Positions 1 through 8,787 of a DNA stretch of 64,000 bases are shown here, one piece after another. How positions within the stretch are numbered: the first letter of the stretch is position 1; the number at the start of each line of letters is the position of its first letter. The notes beneath the pieces are model-generated. The model made no database searches. It was given only the letters and a program-made list of their open reading frames with translations, and was not told where the DNA came from. This DNA comes from Bacteroidales bacterium (GTDB lineage Bacteria > Bacteroidota > Bacteroidia > Bacteroidales > Tenuifilaceae): the NCBI GenBank assembly GCA_003818205.1, contig RPRQ01000010.1, positions 33,274 to 97,273 of the forward strand, read 5' to 3'. The translations under genes were made by a program, and so were the position numbers.

Positions 1-212
1 TTCCCATTCGCATCGGATACCGCTCCTGTTGTGGTGCCTTTAATTAGAATGTTTGCCCCTGGAATGGGAGCTCCGGTTTGGTCGGTTACCGTTCCGGTTA
101 CCGTTAGCTCTTGGGCAAATACTTGCCCAGCTGAAACAAGGCAGACGAATAGGATAGCTACTAGCCATCTTATGCCCGTTACAGATTTTGCATTGGTTGC
201 GTGATGTTTCAT
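1..212 (-). CDS. SusC-family TonB-dependent receptor, N-terminal fragment
   Basis: Only the first 70 codons lie in the window; the gene continues past base 1. The ATG is at 212-210. Residues 1 to about 34 form a signal peptide with a long hydrophobic stretch (VAILFVCLVSAGQVFA) followed by QE. The next residues, LTVTGTVTDQTGAPIPGANI, are the start of a carboxypeptidase-regulatory-like domain, the usual N-terminal extension of SusC-type outer-membrane glycan importers. It begins 34 bases after the stop of the ROK gene upstream, so it is probably the next cistron of the same operon, with a SusD partner expected beyond the window. What it imports is inferred from the neighbouring GH2 enzyme: an amino-sugar oligosaccharide is most likely. 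The family call is firm; the substrate is a guess. Confidence 0.85.
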   Translation of the reverse strand, partial: MKHHATNAKSVTGIRWLVAILFVCLVSAGQVFAQELTVTGTVTDQTGAPIPGANILIKGTTTGAVSDANG

Positions 213-246
213 AGTTGAATTAAGGTTTAGTGTTATTGTTTAAGGG

Positions 247-1131
247 TTATTTTCTGAGAATTTTATTCTGGGCATCGTGGTATAGCGCTGCTGCGCCCAA
301 TACGGCTATATCGGGGTTTTCTGAGACTTCAATTTTGAGAGTTTCGAGGGCGTGCTTGAAGTTGTAGGTGTTTACCTTCTCCCACATGGCCGTTTTAAAG
401 AATGGGAACGCTTTGGCAAGGCTACCGCCCAAAACGATATAGTCGGGGTCAATGGCGTATAGTATGGCTTTAATGGCTGATCCCAAATCGAATCCGAATT
501 GTTCAAAAACAGCTAAGGCAATCTTATCGCCTTCGGTTGCCCGTTGGTAGAAAACATCGGCCTTAATGCCATACTTCTCATCGAAGTACCCCTCTGAGCA
601 GTAGTACTCAATGTCGTAGTCGCGGTAGGGCATTGAGCCGAATTCGCCTGCGCCGCAGTGACTCCCAGAGTATAAGTGGCCGTTAAAGATTATGCCAGCG
701 CCGAACCCTACGCCGATGATTACTCCAACCACGTTGTTGTAGTCCTTGGCCTGCCCAAAGTACTTCTCGCCAATGGCAAAGCAGTTGGCATCGTTATTAA
801 CATAGACCTTAACATCCAAGCGGTTTTCGAGTATCTCCCGTAGGTGAACTTTTCTCCACGATGGGATGTTGGCCACCCTATACACAATGCCCTGCTTAAC
901 GTCAACCACGCTTGGTACGCCAATGCCAATACCCACCACATCCTTATCGAACATCTCCTTGATGACATTGAGAACCTCTTTGATTACTGTATCCTCCGAT
1001 TCCTTATTGTTGATTTTCCGGGTGATGGTTTTTTCGAGTTTCATCCCTCTAACCTTGCCAACCGTTATGGTACGGCCGTTTAGGTCGATGCCAAGGATGA
1101 GTTCATTCCCTGTAGTTTCATCGTAGATCAT
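247..1131 (-). CDS. ROK-family sugar kinase-like protein (degenerate phosphate loop)
   Basis: 294 residues, the usual ROK length without a DNA-binding domain, so a kinase-type rather than repressor-type member. The second ATP-binding motif (VGVIIGVGFGAGII, about residue 140) and the catalytic-Asp segment (NNDANCFAIGE, about residue 113) are present. Two oddities: the N-terminal phosphate-binding motif, normally DxGGT, reads DLNGRT, and the zinc motif of many ROK proteins (CxCGxxGCxE) is missing, with GAGEFGSMPY in its place. Its ATG overlaps the stop of the other ROK gene by 4 bases (ATGA), implying translational coupling. Context with a GH2 glucosaminidase-like enzyme suggests it phosphorylates, or senses, glucose, glucosamine or GlcNAc. 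The altered first motif leaves open a non-catalytic role. Confidence 0.8.
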   Translation of the reverse strand: MIYDETTGNELILGIDLNGRTITVGKVRGMKLEKTITRKINNKESEDTVIKEVLNVIKEMFDKDVVGIGIGVPSVVDVKQGIVYRVANIPSWRKVHLREILENRLDVKVYVNNDANCFAIGEKYFGQAKDYNNVVGVIIGVGFGAGIIFNGHLYSGSHCGAGEFGSMPYRDYDIEYYCSEGYFDEKYGIKADVFYQRATEGDKIALAVFEQFGFDLGSAIKAILYAIDPDYIVLGGSLAKAFPFFKTAMWEKVNTYNFKHALETLKIEVSENPDIAVLGAAALYHDAQNKILRK

Positions 1132-2012
1132 GCTGATACGGTTTTAGGGTTATTGTTGGTAACATCAAAAAACATAGCTGCTGCGCCAAGTATCGATAGG
1201 TTTTCGAGCGAGGAGTATAAAACTTTAAAATTCTTCAATGAGTTGGGGTAGGGGAAAGTATTTATTTCCTCAAGCATCGATTTTTCGAAGTATTTATGCG
1301 ATTTTGCGATTGACCCACCCAGTATTACCATTTCGGGGTCAACTGAGAATAGAATGGTTTTAATTGCATTCCCGAGATGTTTGCCGAATTCATGGTAAGC
1401 TTTTAGCGCCATTGGGTCGTTGTTCTGTGCGGCCTCCGAGATTTTCTCTCCATTCTGATGGAATATGGTTTTAAAGAACTTACCGCTACAGTAATCCTCA
1501 TATATTCCATCGAGGTATGGTATGCTTCCGAATTCACCGGAGCCGCAGTTGGCATCTAATATCAGTTTCCCTCGGTTAATAATGCTTCCGCCCATGCCTG
1601 TACCGAGCGTTATGCCCACAAAGTTCTCGTAGCTACGTCCCTGCCCGTAAAGCCTTTCACCTATGGCGAAGCAGTTGCAGTCGTTATCGAGGAATACTGG
1701 AATGTGAAAATGCTCTTCGAGTAATTTCTTCAGATGAACCTCTTTCCACGAAGGGATGTTCTGAACATCGTAAACGATTCCATGCTTACGATCAACGAGG
1801 CTCGGAATTCCAATGCCAATTCCCTTCGTTTCAGGCGAGAAAGCCTGCTCTACGGTTCTCTTAATCTCATCAACAACGATGTTGGCATCGTTTGCATCGA
1901 GGGGTACGCGATTATCGGCATACTTAACGATTTTTGCATTCTCAACTAGCCCCGCACGAATATTTGTGGCTCCAAGATCAACCCCAATAACTATATCTTT
2001 TGAAATGTTCAT
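1128..2012 (-). CDS. ROK-family sugar kinase
   Basis: 294 residues, a clear paralogue of the next gene downstream. The phosphate loop is canonical in form (GVDLGATNIRAG, residues 9-20), followed by GIGIGIPSLVD, the catalytic-Asp motif DNDCNCFAIGE and the adenosine loop GITLGTGMGGSII. Like its neighbour it lacks the CxCGxxGCxE zinc site; SGEFGSIPYLDGIYEDYCSG stands there. It starts 11 bases after the end of the MFS permease and overlaps the second ROK gene by 4 bases. Established role of the family: cytoplasmic ATP-dependent phosphorylation of hexoses or N-acetylhexosamines. Inferred role here: trapping the monosaccharide imported by the permease. Exact substrate unknown. Confidence 0.86.
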   Translation of the reverse strand: MNISKDIVIGVDLGATNIRAGLVENAKIVKYADNRVPLDANDANIVVDEIKRTVEQAFSPETKGIGIGIPSLVDRKHGIVYDVQNIPSWKEVHLKKLLEEHFHIPVFLDNDCNCFAIGERLYGQGRSYENFVGITLGTGMGGSIINRGKLILDANCGSGEFGSIPYLDGIYEDYCSGKFFKTIFHQNGEKISEAAQNNDPMALKAYHEFGKHLGNAIKTILFSVDPEMVILGGSIAKSHKYFEKSMLEEINTFPYPNSLKNFKVLYSSLENLSILGAAAMFFDVTNNNPKTVSA

Positions 2013-2023
2013 AGAAAGAAAAA

Positions 2024-3274
2024 TTACTCTTTTTGCGATTTAAGACTTATGGTTTTGTTGTTTACGATGGGTTTTGCCCAGAAACCGATGCTAAAGATGT
2101 ACCCCAGCGTTACGTATAGTATTGTCATGCTGAACCGTAGCCCGATTAGGTCGCTTAACCCACCAATTATCCATGGTACAATGGCTCCACCAATTATTGC
2201 TGTGCATAGCAGCCCCGAGAAAGCCCCATGATGATTTTCTAGCGAGTTTAGCGCAAGCGAGAATATTACCGACCACATTACCGATAGGAAGAATCCGCAT
2301 AGCGGAAAGGCTACTATTGAATAGCTGGCAGGTCCAAAAAGGCCAAATGACAAGCTGAGTATTGCTAGTGATGTAAAATAGATAAGCACTTTGCGGCTAT
2401 CGATGAATTTTAGCAATAGTAACCCGAGTAAGCATCCTAGGGTTAGTAGCCCCCAGAAGCTCGAAACGGCATTTGCACCATCCTCCTGAGGGTTAAATCC
2501 GTGGTACTGCTCAAGGAATCGCGACATCCAGTTGGCTATACCCTGCTCGGTTCCTACGTAAACGAAAATACCGATGATAAAGAGGATAACCACTCTCTTT
2601 TTGAGCAGCATGCCATAGACCGACGCTTTTTCAGCTTTTTCGTCATCCTTTAGTTCAATGCGTGGGAGTTTGGATATAAGAATAACGCCAACCATTGCTA
2701 TGGCTATGGCGCAAAACACCCAGTAGATCGACACCCAGGGTTGATTTGCAGGAACCATTCCCGAGAGGGTTTGGATAAGCGTACTGTCGGGAATAGGATT
2801 TTTTTGCAGTTCGGTTACCAGATAGGAGTATAGCTGAGGGCTTACAAATGAAGCCAATCCGAAAACTAGCTGGGCGAATACGGAGTTAAAGGCAAAATGC
2901 TCTTCCCCCCCGGCAGAGCGTAGCAATGGGTTGATTACTACTTGTAGCATAGCCATACCAATCCCAATGGTGAACAGCGATGGAAGCGCAGTATGGTATG
3001 TGGGAATAAATGCAAACCAGAAAGCCCCTGCTGTGGCTAACATAAATGCCCAAGCCATTAGCGTTTTCGCTGAGTACCTTTCGGCCAAAACACCTGCAGG
3101 AATGGAAATAATATAGGCAAAGAAAAAGGCAAAGGGTAAAAACCCTGCTAATGAATTGCTGAGGTTAAAGCTCGATATAAACTCGGGGATAATCGGTCCA
3201 AGAATATTAGTTAATAGCGAGATTACAAAGAATATCAAGAAAATAAGAGCAACAATAAAATAGTTTCGCTTCAT
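2024..3274 (-). CDS. MFS sugar permease (FHS-like)
   Basis: The ATG at 3274 (MKRNYFIVALIFLIFF) is preferred over one 39 bases upstream, because the upstream start would overlap the GH2 gene and add a polar leader; with this start the gap to the GH2 stop is 7 bases. The product is about 416 residues with roughly 12 hydrophobic segments. It has a charged cytoplasmic loop in the middle (LPRIELKDDEKAEKAS) and an MFS-type motif after helix 2 (AGVLAERYSAK). This is the layout of inner-membrane proton-sugar symporters that accompany ROK kinases in Bacteroidota. It would import the monosaccharide released by the GH2 enzyme in the periplasm. Specificity is not readable from the sequence. Confidence 0.85.
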   Translation of the reverse strand: MKRNYFIVALIFLIFFVISLLTNILGPIIPEFISSFNLSNSLAGFLPFAFFFAYIISIPAGVLAERYSAKTLMAWAFMLATAGAFWFAFIPTYHTALPSLFTIGIGMAMLQVVINPLLRSAGGEEHFAFNSVFAQLVFGLASFVSPQLYSYLVTELQKNPIPDSTLIQTLSGMVPANQPWVSIYWVFCAIAIAMVGVILISKLPRIELKDDEKAEKASVYGMLLKKRVVILFIIGIFVYVGTEQGIANWMSRFLEQYHGFNPQEDGANAVSSFWGLLTLGCLLGLLLLKFIDSRKVLIYFTSLAILSLSFGLFGPASYSIVAFPLCGFFLSVMWSVIFSLALNSLENHHGAFSGLLCTAIIGGAIVPWIIGGLSDLIGLRFSMTILYVTLGYIFSIGFWAKPIVNNKTISLKSQKE

Positions 3275-3281
3275 GGTTTGG

Positions 3282-5906
3282 CTATTTTGAAATATTAATT
3301 CCGTCAAGTTCAAATGTTGGGGTCTGACCCTCTAGGTTTTTTGTGTAAACCCATGCGCTAATGGTGCGCAATTCGCCAGGTAGTAGGCTGATGTAATTAT
3401 CGTCCCAAAAAACTGGTAGAATTGTTTTGCCAGCTTGGCTCCCTTTAATGGCAAGCTCAAGGAAGAAGGCAATTTTCTCCGAACTATTTTTTAGGGTAAC
3501 CGTAACTCGCTGCTTGTCGCCATCAACCGAAAATTGTGCATTCGATTCCACTTTCACTTTTTCAAGGTCTCTTAACCCTCTCAGGTCTGCGAATTGGCTA
3601 TTGGGGGTAACGAACCATGCTGTTTTTTTGTAATCAAGGATGTCATCTTGTGTTGATAACCAGTAAAAATTGGTTGCGATCAGCGATGAATCCTCTTGGT
3701 AAAGCCTTAGATCAACAAAGTATGCTGTGGTTAGATCTTTTAGCTCCGATAGGCCAAGTACTTCTTTCGATGTGTTTGATTCAATATCAATGGTTGATGA
3801 ATTGCTAAAGATTAGCTTCGATTCGAGGTTAAAGACTTTTACCTCTGCTCGGAGTTTATTCTTTGGCTCTATTAAATCGGAGGAAACAAAAACCGTTTTA
3901 CTGCCATAGTTGTATGAGATATTCAGCGGACGACATGCGCTTCGTGTCCCGTAGAACGCCCCGTTTGGCATTAGGTACCAATCGTATAGCTGCCAGTACA
4001 TCTCGGGCCAAGCGGAGTTTAACATCCATTGGACTACCCCTGTGGAGTTGAATTTGTTTGCGCTGAAAGCCTCGAACATGGGACGGATGGCCTCGTAGTT
4101 CGAAACTTGGCACATCTTAGCAAAATCTTTTATGTCCGATGACTCCCCATACCTATGATTAAAGGCGTTAAGAAATCTTTTTATGGAGTGAAACTCATTC
4201 CTGCCGCAATGGTAGTTCCATTCGCTATTTGTTGGAGGCCAAAGTGAATCAGCAGGGAGCATTCTTTGCAGGCTTTCAAGGGGTGGAACCTGTGGCCCAG
4301 GGCCTGTTTCGGTGTTGAAACCGTATGCACCACCGTAATGGGTGTCAACATACCAGTAGTTCGGGGTTACGTAATCGTAAGGTCCACGCATCTTAACGCC
4401 TGTAGGTCCGCTAATTTTACTTGTATTGTTGAAAATGTCATCGGCATCGTAATATTTGCAGCTGGCAAGTATAGGGCGTGTGGGGTCAACCTTGTTAATA
4501 GCATTGTTAAGCATGGCTTCAAGTTCTGTAGGGGGGAGCTTATCGCTACCGTAAACCCATAGAAACACCGAAGGATGGTTCCTTAACCACATCACCTGAT
4601 CGGCATACGATTGGGTGTGAAGGCTAAACTCATTGGGGTTGATTGACATAAAATCGGTTTCGGGTCTTCCGCAGTAACCCTCCCATTCCCAATGGCAGCT
4701 CCAACCTAGCATCACAAGCATACCGTTCTCATCGGCATAATCGTAAAATTTTTCGCTGTTTCCCCAGAAGCCTTCGAGGCGAATGGTGTTCAAATTCGTG
4801 TGGCGAGCATATTCAACCTGCACCTTAACTTTTTCATCGGTATCGGACAGGGTAAGGTCATCGACCCATCCTGCCCCTTTAATCAATACCTTTTTGCCAT
4901 TTATTTTATAACCTCTATGTCCATCCCTATTAATGTACTGGCCTATGGTACGAATTCCGAAACGTATGGTTTTATGGTCGGTAATAAGGCCATCGACGCT
5001 AGCGCTTATATTTAGCGTGTAGAGTTCGGGTTTACCCATTCCGTTGGGCCACCATAGCCTCGCATCTTTTAGGTTGAGCGTTTCGAAATCATCGGGGTCA
5101 AAAACTCCTTCGATACAGCCATTCGCATTGGCTTCAATCTCCTTTTCGATTCTCACCCCTTCAAAATCGGCTGTAATCTTTATCTTCTTCGATGATGCGG
5201 CGAAATTTTTAAGGTTAAACCCAATGCTGATTCTCGCTGATTTTAAGGTTGTTGTATCTACGTCGCTTCGGACATAAACATCGTTGAGCGATACAACCCC
5301 AGAGCGGATGATTTTAACACCTCTCCAGAGACCCATGTTCGCATCGGGGGCAGGTGGATTCCAATCCACAAAGCCAATGGTTAAATCCTGGGGTTGGGGA
5401 GGGAATACCTCTACGGCCAAGGCGTTTTTTGCCTTTAGTAAATTATTGTTGAGGGATATTTTAAAAATCCTAAAGGGGTTCTCAACGGTGTCGGCCTTTG
5501 CTATAAGAGTTCCGTTAAGCCAAATATTAGCCCTGTAATTTAGACCTTCAAGAATCAATGTTTGATTGAATGCATCACCATAGCAATCCAATAAAAATTC
5601 CTTACGATACCACCATGATGTTTGAAACCTTTCGGTATTTACTTTTTGGAGGTTGTTGCTAAAGTAGATGTCTTTATACTCTCCGGCATTTATCAATGCA
5701 GTGAACACGGTGGATGGTATATTACAGCTATACCATGCTTGGGTATTGTACTCAGGTTTTGAAATTACGCTTCCTGAAGTATTCGTTATTGAGGAGGATT
5801 GTAGGTTCCATCCGTTATTCAGGTTGCTTTCATCGTACAAGGTTTCTTTTTTTGAACAGGAAAGCAGAATGAAAGAGATTAAGATTACTGAGTTTATGCG
5901 CATCAT
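3282..5906 (-). CDS. GH2 exo-beta-D-glucosaminidase-like lipoprotein
   Basis: 874 residues from the ATG at 5906 (an in-frame ATG at 5939 would put a polar leader before the signal). A lipoprotein signal ends at ISFILLSC (Cys17), so the enzyme is probably membrane-anchored. Domain order: jelly-roll sugar-binding domain (about 30-210), Ig-like domain (210-310), TIM barrel (320-600), further beta domains. The acid/base region reads NHPSVFLWVYGSDKLPP: the usual Glu is Asp455. The nucleophile region reads GFNTETGPG (Glu533). An Asp acid/base with a following Glu nucleophile is the mark of the CsxA-type exo-beta-glucosaminidase subfamily of GH2, which also includes plant endo-beta-mannosidases. It is the first gene of the operon leading to permease, kinases and SusC. 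Most likely substrate: chitosan or glucosamine oligomers; an N-glycan mannoside is the alternative. Confidence 0.85.
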   Translation of the reverse strand: MMRINSVILISFILLSCSKKETLYDESNLNNGWNLQSSSITNTSGSVISKPEYNTQAWYSCNIPSTVFTALINAGEYKDIYFSNNLQKVNTERFQTSWWYRKEFLLDCYGDAFNQTLILEGLNYRANIWLNGTLIAKADTVENPFRIFKISLNNNLLKAKNALAVEVFPPQPQDLTIGFVDWNPPAPDANMGLWRGVKIIRSGVVSLNDVYVRSDVDTTTLKSARISIGFNLKNFAASSKKIKITADFEGVRIEKEIEANANGCIEGVFDPDDFETLNLKDARLWWPNGMGKPELYTLNISASVDGLITDHKTIRFGIRTIGQYINRDGHRGYKINGKKVLIKGAGWVDDLTLSDTDEKVKVQVEYARHTNLNTIRLEGFWGNSEKFYDYADENGMLVMLGWSCHWEWEGYCGRPETDFMSINPNEFSLHTQSYADQVMWLRNHPSVFLWVYGSDKLPPTELEAMLNNAINKVDPTRPILASCKYYDADDIFNNTSKISGPTGVKMRGPYDYVTPNYWYVDTHYGGAYGFNTETGPGPQVPPLESLQRMLPADSLWPPTNSEWNYHCGRNEFHSIKRFLNAFNHRYGESSDIKDFAKMCQVSNYEAIRPMFEAFSANKFNSTGVVQWMLNSAWPEMYWQLYDWYLMPNGAFYGTRSACRPLNISYNYGSKTVFVSSDLIEPKNKLRAEVKVFNLESKLIFSNSSTIDIESNTSKEVLGLSELKDLTTAYFVDLRLYQEDSSLIATNFYWLSTQDDILDYKKTAWFVTPNSQFADLRGLRDLEKVKVESNAQFSVDGDKQRVTVTLKNSSEKIAFFLELAIKGSQAGKTILPVFWDDNYISLLPGELRTISAWVYTKNLEGQTPTFELDGINISK

Positions 5907-6027
5907 CTCGGTTTGGTTTTGGGTTTTGTATGAACCCAAAATACGCCCATCGGATTTTTAATTGCAAAGAAATGTACAGCAATTATAGCTGTTTATAGGT
6001 GGTTATGGTTTCTTTTTTGATGAGCAA

Positions 6028-6041
6028 TGCAAAAAATTGCA
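6028..6041. promoter_or_regulatory. Putative operator, TGCAA-N4-TTGCA (site 1)
   Basis: A 14-base inverted repeat, TGCAAAAAATTGCA, 122 bases upstream of the GH2 ATG. The same half-sites occur in the larger palindrome 100 bases away. Likely a binding site of a dimeric regulator; the LacI protein encoded at 8879-9916 is the nearest candidate. The missing central CG usual in LacI operators argues for caution. Confidence 0.45.
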
Positions 6042-6117
6042 CAAAGAGGTTTTACTGATTGATTTTGTATCGATTGAATTTAGTGAAAAAAATTAAAAAT
6101 AGCTAATTATCAGCATG

Positions 6118-6151
6118 AATAAGCGTGTGCAATATATTGCACACGCTTATT
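6118..6151. promoter_or_regulatory. 34-base perfect palindrome (operator site 2 or terminator)
   Basis: AATAAGCGTGTGCAATA followed by its exact reverse complement; centre between 6134 and 6135. The inner 14 bases have the TGCAA-N4-TTGCA form of site 1. A 34-base perfect dyad without a loop suits protein binding; as RNA it would form a very stable hairpin, so it could also end transcription of the PQQ gene, but no T-run follows directly on the minus strand. Confidence 0.55.
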
Positions 6152-6165
6152 TGAGGTTATTTTTT

Positions 6166-6218
6166 ATCGCAAAGGCTGCATGGTCAAAAGATAGACAGAC
6201 TTTGCGATCCCTTTTTTT
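6166..6218 (+). terminator. Terminator-like hairpin with no plus-strand gene before it
   Basis: Arms ATCGCAAAG (6166-6174) and CTTTGCGAT (6200-6208) with a 25-base spacer, followed on the plus strand by CCCTTTTTTT. In the minus direction the tract after the stem is A-rich instead. As a rho-independent terminator it reads plus-strand transcripts, yet no plus-strand gene lies upstream. The long spacer lowers confidence. Confidence 0.3.
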
Positions 6219-6324
6219 AGCAATTTTTACGTGAAATGGGTTGCTCTATACTTTGAAGTCTAAGGTAGATAAACATATAGTTGAGGTTCAGATGTTTGTT
6301 GCGATTGTTGGTTTAAGTCAGGCA

Positions 6325-8061
6325 TTAGTTCTTGCTTGCTGTTTGTAGAGCTAACCTGAATGCAACCATCTCTTGGGCATTGCGAACAATCAGAACATTA
6401 CCAGCCAGTGCTGGATGGTTCCATGTTTTGCCTTCAATTGCATGAAAATGTGCTAGCTCTTTGAATTGTTTAGGAGTAGCCAAAGCTAGTGCAATATCTC
6501 CTTTCTCCGTTAGTACAAGCAGTAAATCTTGATCGGCTAGCAGAAGAAGTTGACCTCCATAGCGCCCCCCTTTCCATTTCCGATCCCCCTTTTCGATGTC
6601 GATGCAAGCAAGGCTAGGTCCCTCAAAGCCGTAAACATGACCTTTATGCACGACAAAGTCATTGTAGTCGGGCCTTAGCTTGTTTGATGTCCAGCGTTCC
6701 TCAGTAGCCCATCCATTGGGTTCGTTTTTGAGCGCAATACGCTTCATTCCTATTCTCTCCTCTGCACCGATTAGGATTTCGCTTTCATTTATTTGAGCAG
6801 GTTGAACAACTCTAACCCCTGGCCATGGGAACTCCCATAGTATTTTGCCATTGCTTGGAACATAGCTGGTTGCCCCTGCATTGTTTGTAAATAGTATCTG
6901 CTTAACGCCATTGATTGTGAATGCATGGGGGGAGCAGTAGCTTTCTCCACCGTCATTACCTGACCATTGCTGTTTTCCTGTAGTAATATTGTAGGCAAGA
7001 AGTTGACCCGATATGGCAATTAAAACGGTGCTATCAATCACCAAAGGTGAGCTCGTGTAACCCCAACCCGGGATCGTTACCTTTGTATCCTGCGCTGCAT
7101 TGCGGGACCATACAACGTCACCATTTAATGCATCGAGAACATTCAGGATTCCTGTTGCACCTAATGTGTAAACACGACCATTGCATAGGGTGGGTGTTGA
7201 ACGTGGACCAGCACCTGCATGGGCGTCCCAAAAACGGGTTGAATCTTTATGAGTCCATATCAGCTCTCCTGTATTGAGGTTGTAGCAGGTAACCATCTCG
7301 TACTCCCCTCGCTGTTCCTGAGTATAGACCGTAGCCCCTTGTACAGCAAAGGATGAGCAACCTGGACCAACAGGCCTACGCCACATCTCAATCGGTGGAT
7401 TTTTTGACCAATCGGATTCAATTTTTATACCATGAACAATGCCATTCCGATTGCGCCCCCTGAAGCCCGGCCATTCGGGCTCTGTTGCCATTGCTATTGA
7501 ATCTAATGGTGCTTTTTCTAGGTTATCTTTGGCTTGATATAGCAATTGCTCCTCGGCTGTTTTCGCCCATCTCCATTTTAACTCATGATGAAGTTCAGCA
7601 TCCATGCCATCTGTTCGTAGGAAAGCCCAAAACCCGGATGCGAGTAGGATGGTGGCAACCATAGTTGTACGTCGTAATTTAAGAGAGAAGTTGCGGCTGA
7701 TCATCGTCCACACCACAAAAGCAAGACACATAACCGGGATTGAGTATATAGCAAACATCAACCCCATATTCGCTGTTGCAATGGATTTATCTAAAATTTG
7801 AAATGTTCCAACCAATGCAACGATTATTAGCGGTATTGCAAACCATCGCTCGAAGCGGGGTGCTTTGCTAAAGAATACCCACCATATAACGATTGCCAAT
7901 CCGAATAGGATAACGCCGAGCACACCGTATATAATGGCATCGGGCTCAATGGCAGGGATAGCATATCTCAACAACCATTGTAAAGTTACGAATACCACTC
8001 CAGGCCATAGCCTTAGTGGATTCGGTTGATTTGGAATGTTTGCGTTTTTGCTCATCATCAT
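6325..8061 (-). CDS. Membrane-anchored PQQ-like beta-propeller protein
   Basis: About 578 residues from the ATG at 8061, the first of three consecutive in-frame ATGs, chosen because it lies just past the XRE gene stop (4-base gap) while the next upstream ATG overlaps that gene. The N-terminal 150 residues carry about five transmembrane segments ([71 protein letters not shown]). The rest is an eight-bladed-type propeller with the PQQ-like start [14 protein letters not shown] and repeats of the form [33 protein letters not shown]. Proteins of this type are known as cell-surface or periplasmic propellers, often without bound PQQ. No catalytic partner is visible. It is probably translated with the XRE and membrane genes upstream. 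Confidence 0.75.
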   Translation of the reverse strand: MMMSKNANIPNQPNPLRLWPGVVFVTLQWLLRYAIPAIEPDAIIYGVLGVILFGLAIVIWWVFFSKAPRFERWFAIPLIIVALVGTFQILDKSIATANMGLMFAIYSIPVMCLAFVVWTMISRNFSLKLRRTTMVATILLASGFWAFLRTDGMDAELHHELKWRWAKTAEEQLLYQAKDNLEKAPLDSIAMATEPEWPGFRGRNRNGIVHGIKIESDWSKNPPIEMWRRPVGPGCSSFAVQGATVYTQEQRGEYEMVTCYNLNTGELIWTHKDSTRFWDAHAGAGPRSTPTLCNGRVYTLGATGILNVLDALNGDVVWSRNAAQDTKVTIPGWGYTSSPLVIDSTVLIAISGQLLAYNITTGKQQWSGNDGGESYCSPHAFTINGVKQILFTNNAGATSYVPSNGKILWEFPWPGVRVVQPAQINESEILIGAEERIGMKRIALKNEPNGWATEERWTSNKLRPDYNDFVVHKGHVYGFEGPSLACIDIEKGDRKWKGGRYGGQLLLLADQDLLLVLTEKGDIALALATPKQFKELAHFHAIEGKTWNHPALAGNVLIVRNAQEMVAFRLALQTASKN

Positions 8062-8065
8062 AATG

Positions 8066-8287
8066 TTATTTATTTTCAACGATATAGGAGAATACCTCTT
8101 CTAAAGGAGAGTGGAAGACTAGGGCGATGCGAAAGGCTAATTCTAGCGTTGGGGAGTATTTGCCATTTTCGATGGCAACAATGGTTTGTCGTGTAACCCC
8201 AGTTTTATCAGCCAATTCTTGCTGAGTCATTTCATCGGCATGGAAGCGTAGTTTGCGTATATTATTGCTTATTAAACATTTGCTCAT
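8066..8287 (-). CDS. Small XRE-family transcriptional regulator
   Basis: 73 residues from the ATG at 8287; a longer reading from 8344 would run inside the upstream gene. Nearly the whole protein is one Cro/C1-type helix-turn-helix: [20 protein letters not shown] followed by [20 protein letters not shown], then the usual [20 protein letters not shown] ending. This single-domain YgzD-like type is commonly paired with a small membrane protein, as here: the two genes are separated by one base. Likely role: repressor of its own operon from the promoter at 8788-8818, with the direct repeats nearby as candidate sites. The membrane protein may modulate it, which is inference from gene pairing only. 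Confidence 0.88.
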   Translation of the reverse strand: MSKCLISNNIRKLRFHADEMTQQELADKTGVTRQTIVAIENGKYSPTLELAFRIALVFHSPLEEVFSYIVENK

Positions 8288-8288
8288 G

Positions 8289-8735
8289 CTAAAATCCTTT
8301 CTTATAAAAAATATACTTGGCGATTCCTGATGTAGTACATGCAATAAAACCTGATAAAATCAGCACAATAAACATCACCCAAGGCTTCATCCCGATAGCC
8401 AGCGATCCCATTGAAAGCAAAAAGCCGAAAATGAATATCCGATGGGCTATTCTAATAGATTTTAGCTCAATCAGCTTGTCGCGTTCATCGGTAATGGTCG
8501 GCACATCCTCATTTGTTACAATTTTACTGATGATAGCAAAAATGATGTGAATGATAATTTGTGCTAAGATTGAAATGGGAATCAAAATAAGGAAGCATTC
8601 CCCCCAGAATTTAAAGTCGTTCAAAATAGCAGGATTCCCTGCAATGTAATTGTAATATATATAAAGGGAATAAAACCCAAGAATCAGCAGAGATGTGATT
8701 AAAGAAACAAGTATTTGTTTTTCTTTATTGTACAT
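8289..8735 (-). CDS. Four-helix membrane protein paired with XRE regulator (DUF2178-like)
   Basis: 148 residues with four transmembrane segments (about 10-28, 46-70, 95-115, 120-140). Between helices 2 and 3 lies a cytoplasmic loop containing TITDERDKLIELKSIRIA. The DERD motif in that position is typical of the DUF2178/DUF3796-like membrane proteins found beside small XRE regulators. Function of the family is unknown. It is the first gene of a three-gene unit (membrane protein, XRE, PQQ propeller) with a well-formed promoter 53-83 bases upstream. The assignment to a numbered DUF is from memory of the motif. Confidence 0.65.
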   Translation of the reverse strand: MYNKEKQILVSLITSLLILGFYSLYIYYNYIAGNPAILNDFKFWGECFLILIPISILAQIIIHIIFAIISKIVTNEDVPTITDERDKLIELKSIRIAHRIFIFGFLLSMGSLAIGMKPWVMFIVLILSGFIACTTSGIAKYIFYKKGF

Positions 8736-8787
8736 ATTTACCTTTTTTTATCTGGTTAACTTTACTATATGTAAAAAAATATAGACA

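Larger units (their letters stand above)
5907..6324. other. Intergenic regulatory region upstream of the GH2 operon
   Basis: 418 bases with no credible gene. It is the 5' region of the GH2 operon and the 3' region of the PQQ propeller gene, both on the minus strand. It holds two palindromes sharing the core TGCAA-N4-TTGCA (6028-6041 and within 6118-6151) with centres exactly 100 bases apart, and a plus-oriented terminator-like hairpin (6166-6218). No good TTTG/TAnnTTTG promoter was found for the GH2 gene, which fits a regulated, activator-dependent start. Confidence 0.6.

Noticed and set aside
3275..3313. Upstream start for the MFS permease
   Set aside because: It overlaps the GH2 coding end and precedes the first membrane helix with a polar stretch.
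5907..5939. Upstream start for the GH2 gene
   Set aside because: It would place eleven polar residues before the lipoprotein signal peptide; ATG at 5906 is preferred.
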